Source of the DNA: Magnaporthiopsis rhizophila
Lineage: Eukaryota; Ascomycota; Sordariomycetes; Magnaporthales; Magnaporthaceae
Reading direction: 5' to 3'
Length of the DNA stretch: 64,000 bases
Assembly (NCBI GenBank): GCA_003049465.1
Contig: PYSS01000163.1
Span: forward strand, 1 to 64,000
Shown here: one piece after another, positions 1 through 11,615 of the stretch
How the letters are laid out: the number at the start of each line of letters is the position of its first letter
Position numbering within the stretch: the first letter of the stretch is position 1
Made by a program: the position numbers and the translations under genes
The notes under the pieces: model-generated
What the model saw: only the letters and a program-made list of their open reading frames with translations
What the model was told of the DNA's origin: nothing
The model's database searches: none

Positions 1-1115
1 GTACATTAGAGTTTTGGGGGTCATGGCGGAAAGAAAAGGGCGGTGTCGAAATCTTCAGTGAGATTTAGGTAAGATCTTCATCTGTCTTTTATTTTTATTC
101 TTCTTTACCCCAGATTCCAGGCTAACCAAAGCACCGGGTTTTTCAGCTTCCCTCTGACCTGAGTGGCCTGGAACACCAGCCGATACGAGGTTGGTCAGGG
201 GTGAATGAGAAGGAACTGCACCGCACAGTTACCCTCCCGACAGTTTACCTCGTGCCCTCGCGCCAGGGGGGTAACCTGGTAGTGCGTAACCCTTCCCACC
301 TAGCGCGGGGGCACATCTCGCTCGAATCTCTCGGCGAGGACGCCATTGGAAAACTCGGAATGGCCGGCAGCCACCGCGCCACTCTGGCTCGTATGTATCC
401 GGGAGTCGTGGCGTGGTTGGTGATGTGTGTGTGTGTATGTGTGTGTGTGTGTGTGTGCGTGTGTGGGTGGTCCATCACCTGTCGTACCATTGACACAAGC
501 GACGGTGCAAAGGTTCGAAACCAAACCCGACGCCGGCTACAACTTCCAACGCTTCTGGGACGGGGCCTAACAAGCGAGATGCTTTCGGCCAAGCGCGCAC
601 ACGCACACACAGGCACTAGCGGCGCGCGCACCTGTAAAGGCTACAGCTCCGGTGACTGTCGCACACCGCACGGCGTCGCTAGCTGAACGACGGCGGTTTT
701 GGCCTCGGTCCTGGCTATTAAAATTGCGGCTGAGGGGCAGCAGCAAGGGCAGACCCAACAACTCGACTCGGGCTATTCGATAAACCTCATCCCCATTGCG
801 GAAATTTGATCGAGGGTAGCGCCCTAAATTGTTTTTCCGAAGCCGGCGCGAGTCTAGCGGGATCGCCAACCACCGTTAACGCAGCCTCTATGACTGTTCT
901 TCGGCCCCGTGAAAAGGGAGCATACCCCGGACGGGGGAGCCGACCGCGCGCGCGCGGATTTTAACCCCAACCAGGGGATAGGATTATGCTGATCTTTCTC
1001 CCCCAGCGTGCACAGTCGGAGGGAAATATCATCGTCAGAGTTTCTCCCTCGACTGGGCTTTCCCGATTCATCCTCCCTCCTTGCCTTTCCAACCGCCGCC
1101 CGGCCCGAGAACGAG
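1..1115. other. Intergenic, with a GT microsatellite
   Basis: I see no convincing gene here. The reading frames overlapping 201-686 and 245-631 are driven by the GT/CA repeat and have no recognisable domain. The right end is the promoter and leader of the receptor-like gene starting at 1116. Confidence 0.5.
424..466. repeat. (GT)n microsatellite
   Basis: A run of about 20 GT units with single-base interruptions (one TA and one GC step) is visible directly. It is a simple sequence repeat likely to vary between strains. Confidence 0.9.
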
Positions 1116-2635
1116 ATGGCCGACGCCGCCGCTCCCCCAGCCCATGTTCGCACCGAGACCAACGGGCCCATGGTGACGGCCCTCGCCATTTGCTTCCTTG
1201 TGATTAACGTGGTCTTTATTTCGCTGCGCTTCTTCACTCGAGGCGTGATCCTCAAGGCCATAGGCAGAGATGATTTGGCCACCTTGGTAGCCGCTGTCAG
1301 TTTAACAGCCCCCCCCTTTTTTTTTTCCCCCTCCTAATTAACGTACAAAATTTCATCACGGGTTTTTCTACTAACAAAAAAAAGTGACAAATTCCCACAG
1401 ATTTTGGCTATTGCTTACTCCATCGCGTTGTGCTTCGAGGTCAAATATGGCATGGGACGGCATGTTGAAAATGTCACGCCAGAAGAGACGATGGCGCAGC
1501 TGAAGGTGCGTCCCCCGGACCCCGATCCAAACTCACCCACGATGGGCGCCCATAGAGCTGACGAGCCTGGTCCCAGGCCCTCATGGTCGCCATTGGTTGC
1601 TACGTCCAGGGCATGAACTGGGTCAAGCTGGGATTCTTGTTCCAATATCAGCGCATCTTCCCCCAAACGCGATACATCCAGACCGTCTGCTTCTGGTTCA
1701 TCGTCTTTGTGCTCCTCTGGGCCGTCGTCCAGATGAACTTCCTGTTTTTCATGTGCTTCCCCTACAGCGTTATCAACCCGAGCATGGTCGGCCGGTGCCT
1801 CGACACCCTCCCGATTTGGTACCTCACCGGCGCGGTGAGCATGGCCACCGACTTTGCAATCTTCTGCATCCCCTTGCCCGCGGCCTGGAAGCTCCAGCTC
1901 CGAACGCGGCAGAAGTGGATGGTGTTGGGCATTTTCTGCTTGGGCTTCTTGTAAGTCATCGGAAACCACCACATTCTGTCGTTGTTGCTAGCCCGTCACC
2001 GCTGCTACTGGGTGGCGCCGCTACGCACTAGTACGGAGCTCCTTTGTGCTGACCGCCCTCCCTCCAGCGTCTGCATCATCTCCGTCTACCGGTTATTCAC
2101 GCTCTACTCTGGCGTCGTCAGCACAGACCCGACCTGGGACAACATCGGGGCGGCCATCTGGTCCATTGTCGAGCTCACCGCCTCCATCGTGGCCTCGTGC
2201 CTGCCCACGCTCCGGCCCCTGCTCGGGCGCATCCTGCCCGGCATGGGGCTCTCGACCGCCCGCCAAGACTACAGCCGGAGCCGCAGCGCCTACCTGCGCC
2301 ACGGCTCCACCGGCGGCGCCGGCGGCCTGCACGGGTCGAACCCGAGAAAGTCCGCGGCCATCAACTCCAGCGCCGCCGCCAGCCGCGGCGACAACGGAGC
2401 CGACAGCTTCGACAGCGAGGAGCTGGCGCTGCGGGACATCAGGGCCGGCAGCATCAGGACCGGCACCGAGGAGATGTCCCTCGGTGGGCCCGGCCGCGGC
2501 GTCGGCATGCCGAGCGGAATCTACGCCGACGCGACCTCGGACCACCAGTTTGCCGAACATGTCGGGCCTCACAGACAGCACAACTCGGGCGGCATCACCA
2601 TGACAACAGATATTACGGTCAATTCAGGGCCTTAG
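1116..2635 (+). CDS. PTH11-like / fungal rhodopsin-domain integral membrane protein
   Basis: Four exons join in frame: 1116-1295, 1401-1505, 1577-1950, 2068-2635 (408 aa). The first ATG (MADAAAPPAH) is followed within 20 residues by the first membrane helix. About seven hydrophobic segments follow, and the text around FEVKYGMGRH, LFQYQRIF, FPYSVINP and WYLTGAVSMATDFAIFCIPL is typical of the fungal rhodopsin-like (SAT4/PTH11) family, plasma-membrane proteins that include the G-protein-coupled receptor-like PTH11 set. The last ~150 residues are a hydrophilic cytosolic tail rich in Gly, Ser and Arg. The CFEM domain found in PTH11 itself is absent, so this is the shorter class without an extracellular Cys domain. 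The ligand cannot be read from sequence. Family assignment is strong, receptor function is inferred. Confidence 0.85.
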
Positions 2636-5593
2636 TAGAGAGGGATATCAACTAGGGACGACGGGATTTTTTTTTTTTTTCTTTTTTTGCACATATGCTG
2701 TTTTCTCTTCTTCTTTTTTCCGCTTCGGCTGTATTTCGGTTCGACATGTCCGGATTCGTCTTTGGCCCCTGGATAGAGAAATCACGTATGTCCAACTTTA
2801 ATAACACAGCTAGCTGCAATGCAACACCGAACGGCTTTCCCCTGGTCAAACGTCGAGCCTAAGCCGGGGCCAAAATGCTAACTAACCCCGATTGGAACAG
2901 TTGGTAAATTGAAAGTTTTCTGGGCAAGATTACCCAGGTCGCCAAACGACCAACCCTAGCCTGGACTACGCCTTCCAACTCGGCACCCCGCGGAAGCCGG
3001 CCCGGACGCGCAGTTTTCCTACCCCGATATCCTACGTGAAGGAGGAGGCAAGCCAACGGATACATCCGATCACATTGACAGTCTGGGGACGCGTGGCGAC
3101 CGCACATCGCATCCCATCGTGGCAACTGTGTAAGTCGGGGCAGTCAAGATGCCCGTAACCGAGCTCTCAGAGTCGTTTCCGTCCAGCATCCAAAGCAAGG
3201 GATAGGTTGATCCTGCCAGCGATGTCATCCTGTCATCCGCAAAACAGATCTCCGTCTCCACGACAGGCTAGGCTGCATATCAGACCGAGATCTCCATTGG
3301 CGGGCCAGGTCTAGGTTGTATCTCTGCACCTCCAGTCCAAGGCCCAAGCATCGGCTGATTATGTAGATCAAGAACTAATCCATGTAGACACCAGGGTCCG
3401 AGATTTGCACTCCGAGAGCAATGTAGCCGAGCCAGTCACCTTTCCCCCGCCTTCTCTAGGATGGGCAACAAGCCGTATGCCGTCGGGCACCGTCGGAGGA
3501 TCTTAGAATCACGCACCCCGCGAGCCGCGGAACTGTGTGCCGATAAGCTCTTGTTTCTCTGCCTCCAGGGGGCGGCGTAAATATCTCCAAAAGTCGAGAG
3601 GGGCCGCGGGCGACGGCCGATGTTTCAGTTTGGCATCCTGGGGGATTCCACAGGGCGTCGTCACGACCTTCCCTCCATTACGTATCCCGGCCTTGTCGGA
3701 AGGGTTGTGATCTGTAACGTTGACGGACAAAACGAAGAGAGCATCAAAAAGAAAGGAGAACCATGAAGGGAGCAGCAACAGGGCGTTGTCGATCCGATCC
3801 CTGACACAGGGGGCTTGCTTTTGTCGTCGTACGCAAGAATCTTCTTTTTCCCGATCCCCCACAAATGATCCGAGGGAGTTTCCGCTGTCATCGACGCTGC
3901 CAAGCAAATGGGCGCTTCGATGTTCTTTCTTTTGACAGGTTCCACTTGGGGTTGGTGGGAACCGAGGCTGAAGCGTTCGTGATGAGGTTGGCCTAGAACC
4001 TGTACGCCACTAAATCCATATCACAGCAGCCCCCCTGGCCCCGCGGTGAGGCTAGCCACGCCACGCGTCCACTTGTCCACTCGATACCCCGCGCTATCTC
4101 CTCGACGAGCGCCGCCACCGTCCGAGCAACGGAAGCTAGACCTAGACCGCCGGTATCTCCGCCGACGCCACGCAGTTTTTCCCACCGTCTCCGATCACAG
4201 CCGGAGGGCAAGCCGTAGCGAAGTCCATGGTGTTGCGATGATTTCTTACCCACACCGCGTTTGACAGGCTTGACAGGTCTCCGCAAGTGGCGTCATTCAC
4301 CAAACCAGAACCAACAGGTGGGGCTGAAGATTCGCAGGCGAGGAGTTGGGAGGAAACACGTACGCAAAAGTGATGTTTTTCCTTTATAAAGTGGAGATGG
4401 AGTCCGCGGCCGGCGTCGTTTTTCCGTGTTTTTGGGTTTTTGGTCTCCGTTACGTGGCGGCGATGTGCCCGATCGAGGCCAACGGCGGCAGCTGGCACAA
4501 CGCAAGCCTCAGATGAAAACGTCATCTGAACTGGGCTGGGCTTTGATTGGCCCAAAGGTGTCAGACAAACGATAACTCGATGGCATCCCGTCGTTTATCG
4601 CGCCGATTGTTCCGGACGCACAGACAAAGGGCGGCAGGAGCTGCGGCCCAAGCTCTTGATTCCATTTTTGGCAAGAGCTTAGACGTGCGTTTGGTTCGTG
4701 CACGGGCCAGAATAAATCCAGGCCCTGCAGCCCAAAAGAGCCTCACCCGTCTCCATTTTTGAAGGTGTGGGGCCGTCATTTTGGCTTATGAAACATGACT
4801 CTCGCGCCGCAAGGGGAAACAACACAGCTGGTTGGCTGGTACGCCGGGCCATCTTTCTGTTGGCCCGTTGTCTCATCGCCCCCCCATTCCGCCCCTAACT
4901 GGCAACCTGCACCGTTATTAGCGATATCGACGCGTGTACTCGTACTCCATAGGGCCCATGACTCCTGCCCGCGGTGTTACTGCGAGAGCCCCTTGATTTC
5001 ATGGCCGCCGTGCCGTCTTTTCCTGGCCCTACGTCACTCGACTAGACTGACTGTCTGTCTACTTGGGAAGGTAGATGAGCTGGGCAATCAGCCTGCCGGA
5101 GCTTCCTCCACGATGGACCTGCTTGGCAGACCTCTCCCGCCGACCTTCCCTGTCCCCTCACCACCCTACCCCGTTTCTTTGGCAAGATATGGTTATTCTA
5201 AGCTGCGTGCTGAATCAAGATGACAAGCAGTCACCGCCGTCCGGAGCTCTCGATGGATGGATGGCAGAAGCTTGGAGCCCGGGAGTTGTTTTGGGCTCGA
5301 TCCACCGTGCATGTGTCAAGCACGTCAATGCTCTGTCGCCTTCGCCATGGGGCTCTCAACTCCACGGGGCTCCTACCCCGGTTCCGATACCGTCCCCTGG
5401 CCCTGCAGGACGGGGCCCACGGGGTCGCAAACGGGGTGAGAGAAGCTTTGCGCTAGGCTGTCCGGGGCAATACGCGGCCAGGGACCCGCGGACTCCTTAC
5501 CAGCCGCGGCGGGTTCGGGTTGCGGTTGAGCGGATAGAGGGTGCAGTGGCCAAGGCCCGGCAACCCGCGATTTCCCTCGCTAGCGTCGCTTCA
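2636..5593. other. Long intergenic region, no gene seen
   Basis: About 3 kb without a reading frame that has domain content, splice structure or fungal codon bias. The longest candidates (3509-3907 minus, 4142-4555 minus, 4795-5223 plus) have mixed composition and look like chance frames. The first 100 bases hold T-rich 3' flanking sequence of the receptor-like gene; the last several hundred are upstream of the secreted repeat protein. Confidence 0.5.
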
Positions 5594-5942
5594 TATATAA
5601 AATTATCGCCAGTACCCTGCTTGCCACGACTAAGTTGAGGTGTCGATTCATGCTCTGATCACCTCCACAGCCACTCTCAGTACCGTCCCTTCACCTTCTC
5701 CCCGGTGGACTTCTCTTCTATAAAACGGCCGGTCCGTCCTTTGCTCCCTGACTTTCCTACTCCTTCCTCCCCATCCTCACTTTGTGGTTTAGCATCAACC
5801 TCTTTCCTATCGTCGTCTTTTTTTGTTCTTCTTTCCTTTTTGTCTTTTTTTCTTCTCCATTTTTCCTTTCTCGTCTTTTTTTTTTTGCAGGCTTTTTCTC
5901 CTACCCCCTTGTTTTTCCCCACGTCCCAACCCCACCGTCAAA
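5594..5942 (+). promoter_or_regulatory. TATA boxes and long pyrimidine-rich leader
   Basis: TATATAAAA at 5594-5602 and TATAAAA at 5719-5725 lie upstream of the secreted protein at 5943. From about 5690 to 5940 the plus strand is a strong CT tract with runs of T, ending in the start context CCGTCAAAATGC. CT-rich leaders and a consensus TATA are usual for strongly expressed filamentous-fungal genes, so high expression is inferred. The transcription start is not determined. Confidence 0.6.
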
Positions 5943-6749
5943 ATGCAGTTCTTCAACCTTGCCGTTCTTGCCCTTGCGGGTGTGGCCGTTGCCGCCCAGG
6001 ACCCCAACAACGCCAAGTGCCGGCAGATCTCCCGCATGGAGCGCCTGGAGAGGCTCGCCGGTGACGACGCCAAGCTGAACCAGCGCTTCATGAACAACGG
6101 CACCAAGGTTGCCGACTTCAAGAAGAAGGTCAACGACAACAAGGCCAAGCTGGCCGAGCTCAAGAAGGACACCAACCTGGTCAACATCTGCGCCCAGAAG
6201 AAGGCGGCCCGCCAGTCGACCTTCCAGTGTTACCGCATGGTGGGCATGCAGCGCTTCGAGAAGATGGTCAACAACCAGACCGTCCTCGACCGCATCACCA
6301 AGAACGACAAGGCCAAGGCCGACGAGCTCAAGAAGAAGGTGGAGGAGAACAAGGACAAGCTGAACAAGCTCCAGTCCAACACCACCCTGACCCAGTTCTG
6401 CGCCGGCGTCGAGACCAAGCACCAGTGCAGGCGCATGGCCCGCCTGACCACCAAGGTCGAGCGCGACCAGAAGATCGTCAACGACCAGGCCGCCCTCGAC
6501 AACCGCTTCAAGAAGGACGCCGTCCGCATCAACCTCTTCAAGGCCCGCGCCGCCCGCGACCAGCAGAAGCTCAACGAGCTCAAGGGTAACCAGACCCTCG
6601 CCAACGCCTGCAACGCCATCAACCAGCAGAAGAAGGCCACCGCCCCCAACAGCACCAACGACAAGAAGAGCGCCGCCGTTGCCCTCCAGTCCATGGGCAT
6701 CTCGGCCACTCTCCTTGCCGTTGCCGCCGCCGCCCTCATGTCGCTGTAA
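5943..6749 (+). CDS. Secreted, GPI-anchored protein with three Cys-bounded helical repeats
   Basis: Single exon, 268 aa. The start is the ATG after the CT leader; it gives a clean signal peptide (MQFFNLAVLALAGVAVA), whereas upstream in-frame codons only read through the leader. The mature part has three Lys-rich, coiled-coil-like modules, each framed by two cysteines: C26-C83, C96-C153 and C162-C223. The spacing is 56, 56 and 60 residues. Each module carries a similar core (RMERLE, RMVGMQRFEK, RMARLTTKVE) and an N-glycosylation sequon. The end, AAVALQSMGISATLL followed by a hydrophobic Ala/Leu stretch, is a GPI-attachment signal. Codon use is extreme: nearly all Lys are AAG, and Asn and Asp are mostly C-ending, which fits a very highly expressed gene. 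I do not recognise a named family. A cell-wall or surface role is inferred. Confidence 0.8.
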   Translation: MQFFNLAVLALAGVAVAAQDPNNAKCRQISRMERLERLAGDDAKLNQRFMNNGTKVADFKKKVNDNKAKLAELKKDTNLVNICAQKKAARQSTFQCYRMVGMQRFEKMVNNQTVLDRITKNDKAKADELKKKVEENKDKLNKLQSNTTLTQFCAGVETKHQCRRMARLTTKVERDQKIVNDQAALDNRFKKDAVRINLFKARAARDQQKLNELKGNQTLANACNAINQQKKATAPNSTNDKKSAAVALQSMGISATLLAVAAAALMSL

Positions 6750-7937
6750 GCGCCTTGATGGCCCCGGCGCCTTTGGCTCTGACGACTTTTGCTTTGTTTT
6801 TTTGATATCGTACCGTTTATTGGCTTCGTCTGTTGTTTGTTTTTCTGCCTGTCTTGTTCTTCTGCTTCCTGTTTTTCTGCATTGCATTTTGTATCACCCA
6901 CGAGGATACTGGGATGGATCGGGTTCAAGAGTGGGTAGCGATATCTAGCCTGTTTTCGAGAAAGCCAATTTGGATCTCATCGTTCAATTTTCACAAGGAT
7001 GTGACTGGTTATTGTGAATTATATGTGACCTCTGCCTATACTCAACCAGTGTCTTGTTCAGTGGCTCATGTTGTTCGCTAATATTGTTGTCGGGTAGTAG
7101 TGGGAATCAGCACGGAAATCCTGCTGCTCGGTTCCAAGATTACCCCTGAAGTAGAGTTTGTGAGTCTCCATCGTCATGAAGTTTTACCATGGGGTATATG
7201 ACAGGGCGGCATCTACCTCCAAGTCCGCGAACCACCGTCGGCGTGCTGGCTGGCAACTGCTGTGGACCGAGTTGCCGGCCGGCCAGTAGTGAGTTCCTAA
7301 GTGGGTGTGATTTGCGTTTTACCTGCAAGGATGTCCATGTAATTAGTAACTGTGGCATTCCACAAGGAGGAGTCGCACCGCTCTTGGCCGAGTGCGGGAA
7401 AGGCACCGGATCCCTATCACGTAATCTGTAGCACCAACAAGCCGCCCACGGGCCGAGCTTTACAAAAGTAGGGGGTAAGCTCTATGTTGCAGCACCAGGC
7501 CGTCAATTCTGGCCGTACAACCTGTGAAAGCGCCGGTCTATGCACCTGTGCCGGAGCAGAGCCGCCACACCCCAAATGTGTGGGCCTTAACGTTGATCGC
7601 GATGATTGTTCGAGATTGAGGTTGCTTCCTGAGCTGTCGTTTGTTGATGGCGGTCCCGTTTATTTTCTAATAGGGTTGCAGCCGCCGTCAACGAGGAGCA
7701 ACAAAGAAAGGCGCCGTTACACCTTGTTTCCAACGGGCACTTACGATTGATCTGCCCGTTACCATTCAATTCTTTATCTTGTCCACATTCTTTCGCACTG
7801 TCAACACCTCCACCCGCACACCCAGGCTACCATCTTTTGGTACAAGCCTTTTCCGCCATACCGCACCCCTGTAAGCACTCGTGCGCCCCTTGCCATCCAC
7901 ACCCTTGGGTGCCGCTCGCCTCATCTGTAAGGCCAAC
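6750..7937. other. Intergenic, no gene seen
   Basis: The T-rich 3' flank of the secreted protein is followed by about 1 kb without supported coding sequence. The small frames here (7189-7431, 7484-7750) lack domains and codon bias. Confidence 0.5.
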
Positions 7938-8503
7938 ATGGTCACGCAACGAAGGGTGAACAAGCGCCGCGAGGAAGGCTGCTCGCCGATAGGAAGTACT
8001 ACGAGGATGACGGAGCCTTCTACTTCAGCACCGGGCTCGTGCCAGGGGTCTCGATGAGAGAGCTGGCCGAAGAGCAGACGCAGGTCGTGGCTAGGGAGCT
8101 GCGGCGCCACCTCACCACGCCCAAGGAGTTCCGGTCCATACCCCGGCGTCCCCGGGCTGGGGCTGCTCTGCCCGCGCTGGTGGAAGTACCACGGCTGCTG
8201 GTATCCAAGACCGGAGGCGGCCGAAAATGGCGCATACGTGTTTTGCCACAATGACCTAGGGCAAACACAACGCCATCGCCAGCCCTGTCACGCTCAGTAA
8301 GGGGGTATGTCGGTTTTTGGCCAAAGTTCGAGCAGCCTTACCGGAAGCGATCTGGGCCCAGCGCCCCGGGCGAGGGAGAGGAAGATGACGTGGACCGCTG
8401 TCAAGAATGGCTCTCGAGCAAGTGTGACGAGGTGGAGATGCCTCACCTGCTATCGCTAGCGGAAAAGCTGCAGATGAAGAAGAATAAAATGGACGGCAAC
8501 TGA
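7938..8503 (+). pseudogene. Decayed aminoglycoside-phosphotransferase-like (APH family) kinase
   Basis: Pieces of an APH/choline-kinase-type protein lie in order but in different frames. From about 7979 one frame reads GLVPGVSMRELAEEQ. From about 8136 the next frame reads PYPGVPGLGLLCPRWW and, at about 8248, the catalytic-loop motif FCHNDLGQ. After further indels the C-terminal part reads YVGFWPKFEQPY and runs to the TGA at 8501. The HND.GQ loop (H-x-D catalytic Asp) is the family's phosphotransfer motif. No single frame joins the pieces and I find no GT..AG introns that would, so I call it a pseudogene with at least two frameshifts. A sequencing error could account for one shift but not easily for all. 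Confidence 0.65.
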
Positions 8504-10139
8504 CTACATCGAATAGCTCCAATGGTACCACAATCCCCGTTCTCCATGGTGAAAGGCTGGTGGCTATCTCTATCTAGTTGGATTTACAATACAAGTCTCC
8601 CACTCCGTCCAGTTCCTGCTATCTCTTGACCTAGCCTGCCGAAAAGCGGCTGCGGCGCCAATGGACGGCCTAACTCCATTTCGTGCTGCAGTAGAGCTTA
8701 GCATTAAGGGGCCTAGGCAGGAAGTGATGCGGATCCAGCTACATACGTGGAACAAGTCAAGCATTCGGACTGGGGCTGTGTCGAAGGGACATCTTGGCCG
8801 CAGATGTAATATTTTGACAACTTGGCTCGGCATGATTCCGTTGATGTCCTGCTCGGTTGCGTTATTAACCCCCCCATTTAGTCTTGGAAGTCCTAGGGGA
8901 AAGTCCTAGAGGAAGGTGCCCGGCTAGTACTTACCCGTAAGATGACGGTTGGGTTGTTGAGACTTGGATTTGGACGAAACCTTGGAACTGTGGCTGGGGT
9001 TTGGTGGTGATAAGAGAAGAAAAAAGGCTAGAGAGGAGAAAGGGACGAAGCTTTCGGAATTTATACCGATCCAAACCCCGCCCTGGCTATCCAAAAGGCT
9101 CTTTGGCTGACTTGGCAAGAGTGATGGCAAGAGGGGGCCTTGGTCGGAACAAGGCCACTTCGGAGTGCGGTGATGTAGTGGCCATCACCAACAGCAGCGT
9201 GTCGCCTCGTATCCATGGATACTGTGAATCTGGGAATGCCAGTCTTACCAACAGATTCACACAATCGTATGGCATACATCCCAGCCGTGCGGGCGGCGAC
9301 GGGGCCTGAGCCCGGTCTACGCCAGGCTGCCATCCTCGGCATCAGGTGGGCGAGAGTTTCTCGGCCTATCGCCAACAACCAACAGTCGAGAGCCCTGGCA
9401 GATCTCTGGCGCCAGTTGGCTGGCTGTGCATGCTCCTGTGCTGGGCGGATATGACTGATATGTGGTAGCACAGCACCGCACAAGCGACAACGAGTGGCCT
9501 CCTTTTTTGGGCCCTCGGTCGGCCGTGTCGCCATTGACGCGGCGTTGCTGCCTCGGATGGAAAGGACATACCTAGCTATCTACCCCCGTTGCCCTGGTTC
9601 GAGGCGGGGCGTGTGGAAAAAGTTTCGTTCGTTGATAGCGGTCTTGGTGGTCTGTTTGAACTGCTGGCTGTCGCTGAAGGTCTTATGCGAAAGCGGCAGC
9701 ACCAAGGTCGACGCCTCATGTCTAGGGGCGGGCAGCTATGAGAAGGAACAGCTGCAGCTTTATACCACTCGCCTTTTTGTGGAGAGGTACGGGCTTCACA
9801 TATATGGTAATATGGCAAATCGACAAGCCTCGCCTTGGACACAATCTTCAGGACCAAAGTTGTTTACGATGGAGTGTACATTGTCTCGCCTATAGGTCGT
9901 GGCCGGAAGTAGCCTTGCGCGAGAACAGTATTGAATCTATCGGGAAAGGTAAACACCGTGGCGGCAATGGAGCATTGATAAAATTCGAAAGCGTGAGAGC
10001 CCGCCACCCCTTGCGATCCTCAGTGGGCTGCCGACTTTCCTCTGTGACCTCTTGCGTTGGAAAAAAAACAAAAAAAAAAAAACAAGGGAAACGACATACA
10101 GAACCACCTCTCGCCCCCCTTGAACGCAAGACCCGGACT
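8504..10139. other. Intergenic, no gene seen
   Basis: There is no supported coding sequence. The frames at 9061-9534 (minus) and 9494-9895 (plus) have no motifs. A 13-base A run with one C lies near 10070. Together with the pseudogene to its left this looks like a decaying gene-poor segment. Confidence 0.45.
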
Positions 10140-10514
10140 TCAAATAAACCCCTGTGCCACCATCGCTTCCGCCTCTGAATCCGTGACTGAACGCGGAAGA
10201 CCGTTCTGACCTCTGCACCGCTGGAAGAAATCGCAATGGCCAGTGCTGCAGACGAAGTGTAGTCCTCTTGGCACGGCCCTGTTCCACCCCGCGAGCTGAC
10301 GCCTGCTCGGATGACCGCACTCGCATTGCGGGTTTTGGGCATCGACGCCGCGGCCGTCGGCGAAGGTGGCGACCTTGGGGCAGTACGGGCATATGTAGTA
10401 CGGCCGGTTGGCGTTGTAGTTACGGTTATCGGGGTTGACGAACCGACGCACCGTCGACCCGTCGCAGCGCAGGCAGGTCGGCTGACGACACAGGATTCCC
10501 GCGATGATGATCAT
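10140..10514 (-). CDS. Small GRF-like zinc-finger protein
   Basis: The minus-strand frame from the ATG at 10514 gives 124 aa with paired cysteines: PTCLRCDGSTVRRFV, then RPYYICPYCPKVATFADGRG, then PQCECG and finally HFVCSTGHCDFF. The order CxxC, a conserved RR..NP.NRN.N.NRPYY block, CxxC, CxC and a final CxxxxC is the pattern of short fungal GRF-like zinc-finger proteins. GRF fingers bind single-stranded nucleic acid in larger enzymes; the job of these stand-alone proteins is unknown. The true start is uncertain. The block normally begins very close to the N-terminus, and an upstream exon joined at the CAG just before PTCLRC is possible. It stands alone, with no near neighbour. Confidence 0.6.
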   Translation of the reverse strand: MIIIAGILCRQPTCLRCDGSTVRRFVNPDNRNYNANRPYYICPYCPKVATFADGRGVDAQNPQCECGHPSRRQLAGWNRAVPRGLHFVCSTGHCDFFQRCRGQNGLPRSVTDSEAEAMVAQGFI

Positions 10515-11615
10515 TGGCCTAGTCGCTATGGTATCGACCAAGTGCTCTTGGTGGGCTTGTCAGAAGAGGAGGTTATATTGAGGTGAGTTTCGTCTTGTTG
10601 TGTCCCTCGGAGGAGTCATTCTCCTTCGAGGCAGGATTGTTGGCTGTTTTAATGTGTGCGGGATCCCCCTCTCTCGGCTACAAAAGCCGACAGCCTCACC
10701 CCTCCAGACAGGCCACCAATGGGATAGAAGACGCCTGCAGCCGGCCGTGTGGTTTGCTTGATCATGATCCAATCATTTTGGTGAGGCGACCAATCCCGCG
10801 TTGGCCAGAACGAGGGCGACATAGGTAGCGAGGGCGTATTAGTCCTGCGAGCCAGCGTAGCCTTGAAAAGCTACAGAGAAGTCGGCCTACAATGCCTTGC
10901 TTCAGCGGACAGCAACGCCTCTGACTGGTATCTATCTTTACGGCTTCCTCTCATGGGCAGCACCAAAAGGCTCACGCATACTACTAATGCTCATAGCTAT
11001 AGACGACATGAACATCTTCGTCGAGCCGGATTACCTCCTCGATACATCGCCTCTAGCCTCCCCCGCTCATTTGACGGAGATCACGGGCAGATAAATGATG
11101 AAGATCATTAGAAGCCAACCTGACTGGCCTTTCGCTCATCCAGCGGGACCTGGCCAAGGCGTAAGAAGTAGTCGACGAGATATTATATCAAGATATAGGG
11201 TCAACAATCGGGGGAGCGGCTAACGGACGAACTGGGAAGGAGGGTACCAGGCCACGCTGGTCAAAAATATACGTACGGTTGAACGGCTATGGATACGACC
11301 AAGTTGGGGATACCAATAACGGCGGCCCCCAGAATCGGCACGATCCATGAAGGGGGGGCATTGCGCCGTCCCGCCTGTTGGCGGCGTAGTGATTTACTCT
11401 AGGCTTTTTTCCCCTTCTTCTTTCGTGCTCGTCAGATGTCTTTTGCTTCTGTCGAAAGAGAACATGCAGCAAAATTACAATTAAGTCAATTAACGAAAAA
11501 AAAAACTTGCGGTAGCCATCTATCCTGATCCCATGCATATCCAAACAATAATTAAAAAACACAGCCCTGTTTGCGTGTTGAACTCATCATGTCATCGTGC
11601 ACTCCTACACAGCCA
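10515..11615. other. Intergenic, no gene seen
   Basis: No frame here carries recognisable domains. The 3' flank of DLT1, read on the minus strand, occupies the right end. Confidence 0.45.

Noticed and set aside
2652..5223. Possible small genes at 3509-3907, 4142-4555 and 4795-5223
   Set aside because: No signal peptide, domain, splice structure or codon bias; lengths are within chance for GC-rich DNA.
5901..6887. 328-residue minus-strand frame opposite the secreted repeat protein
   Set aside because: A Leu/Val/Gly-rich artefact of the AAG/GAG/CTC-biased codons on the plus strand.
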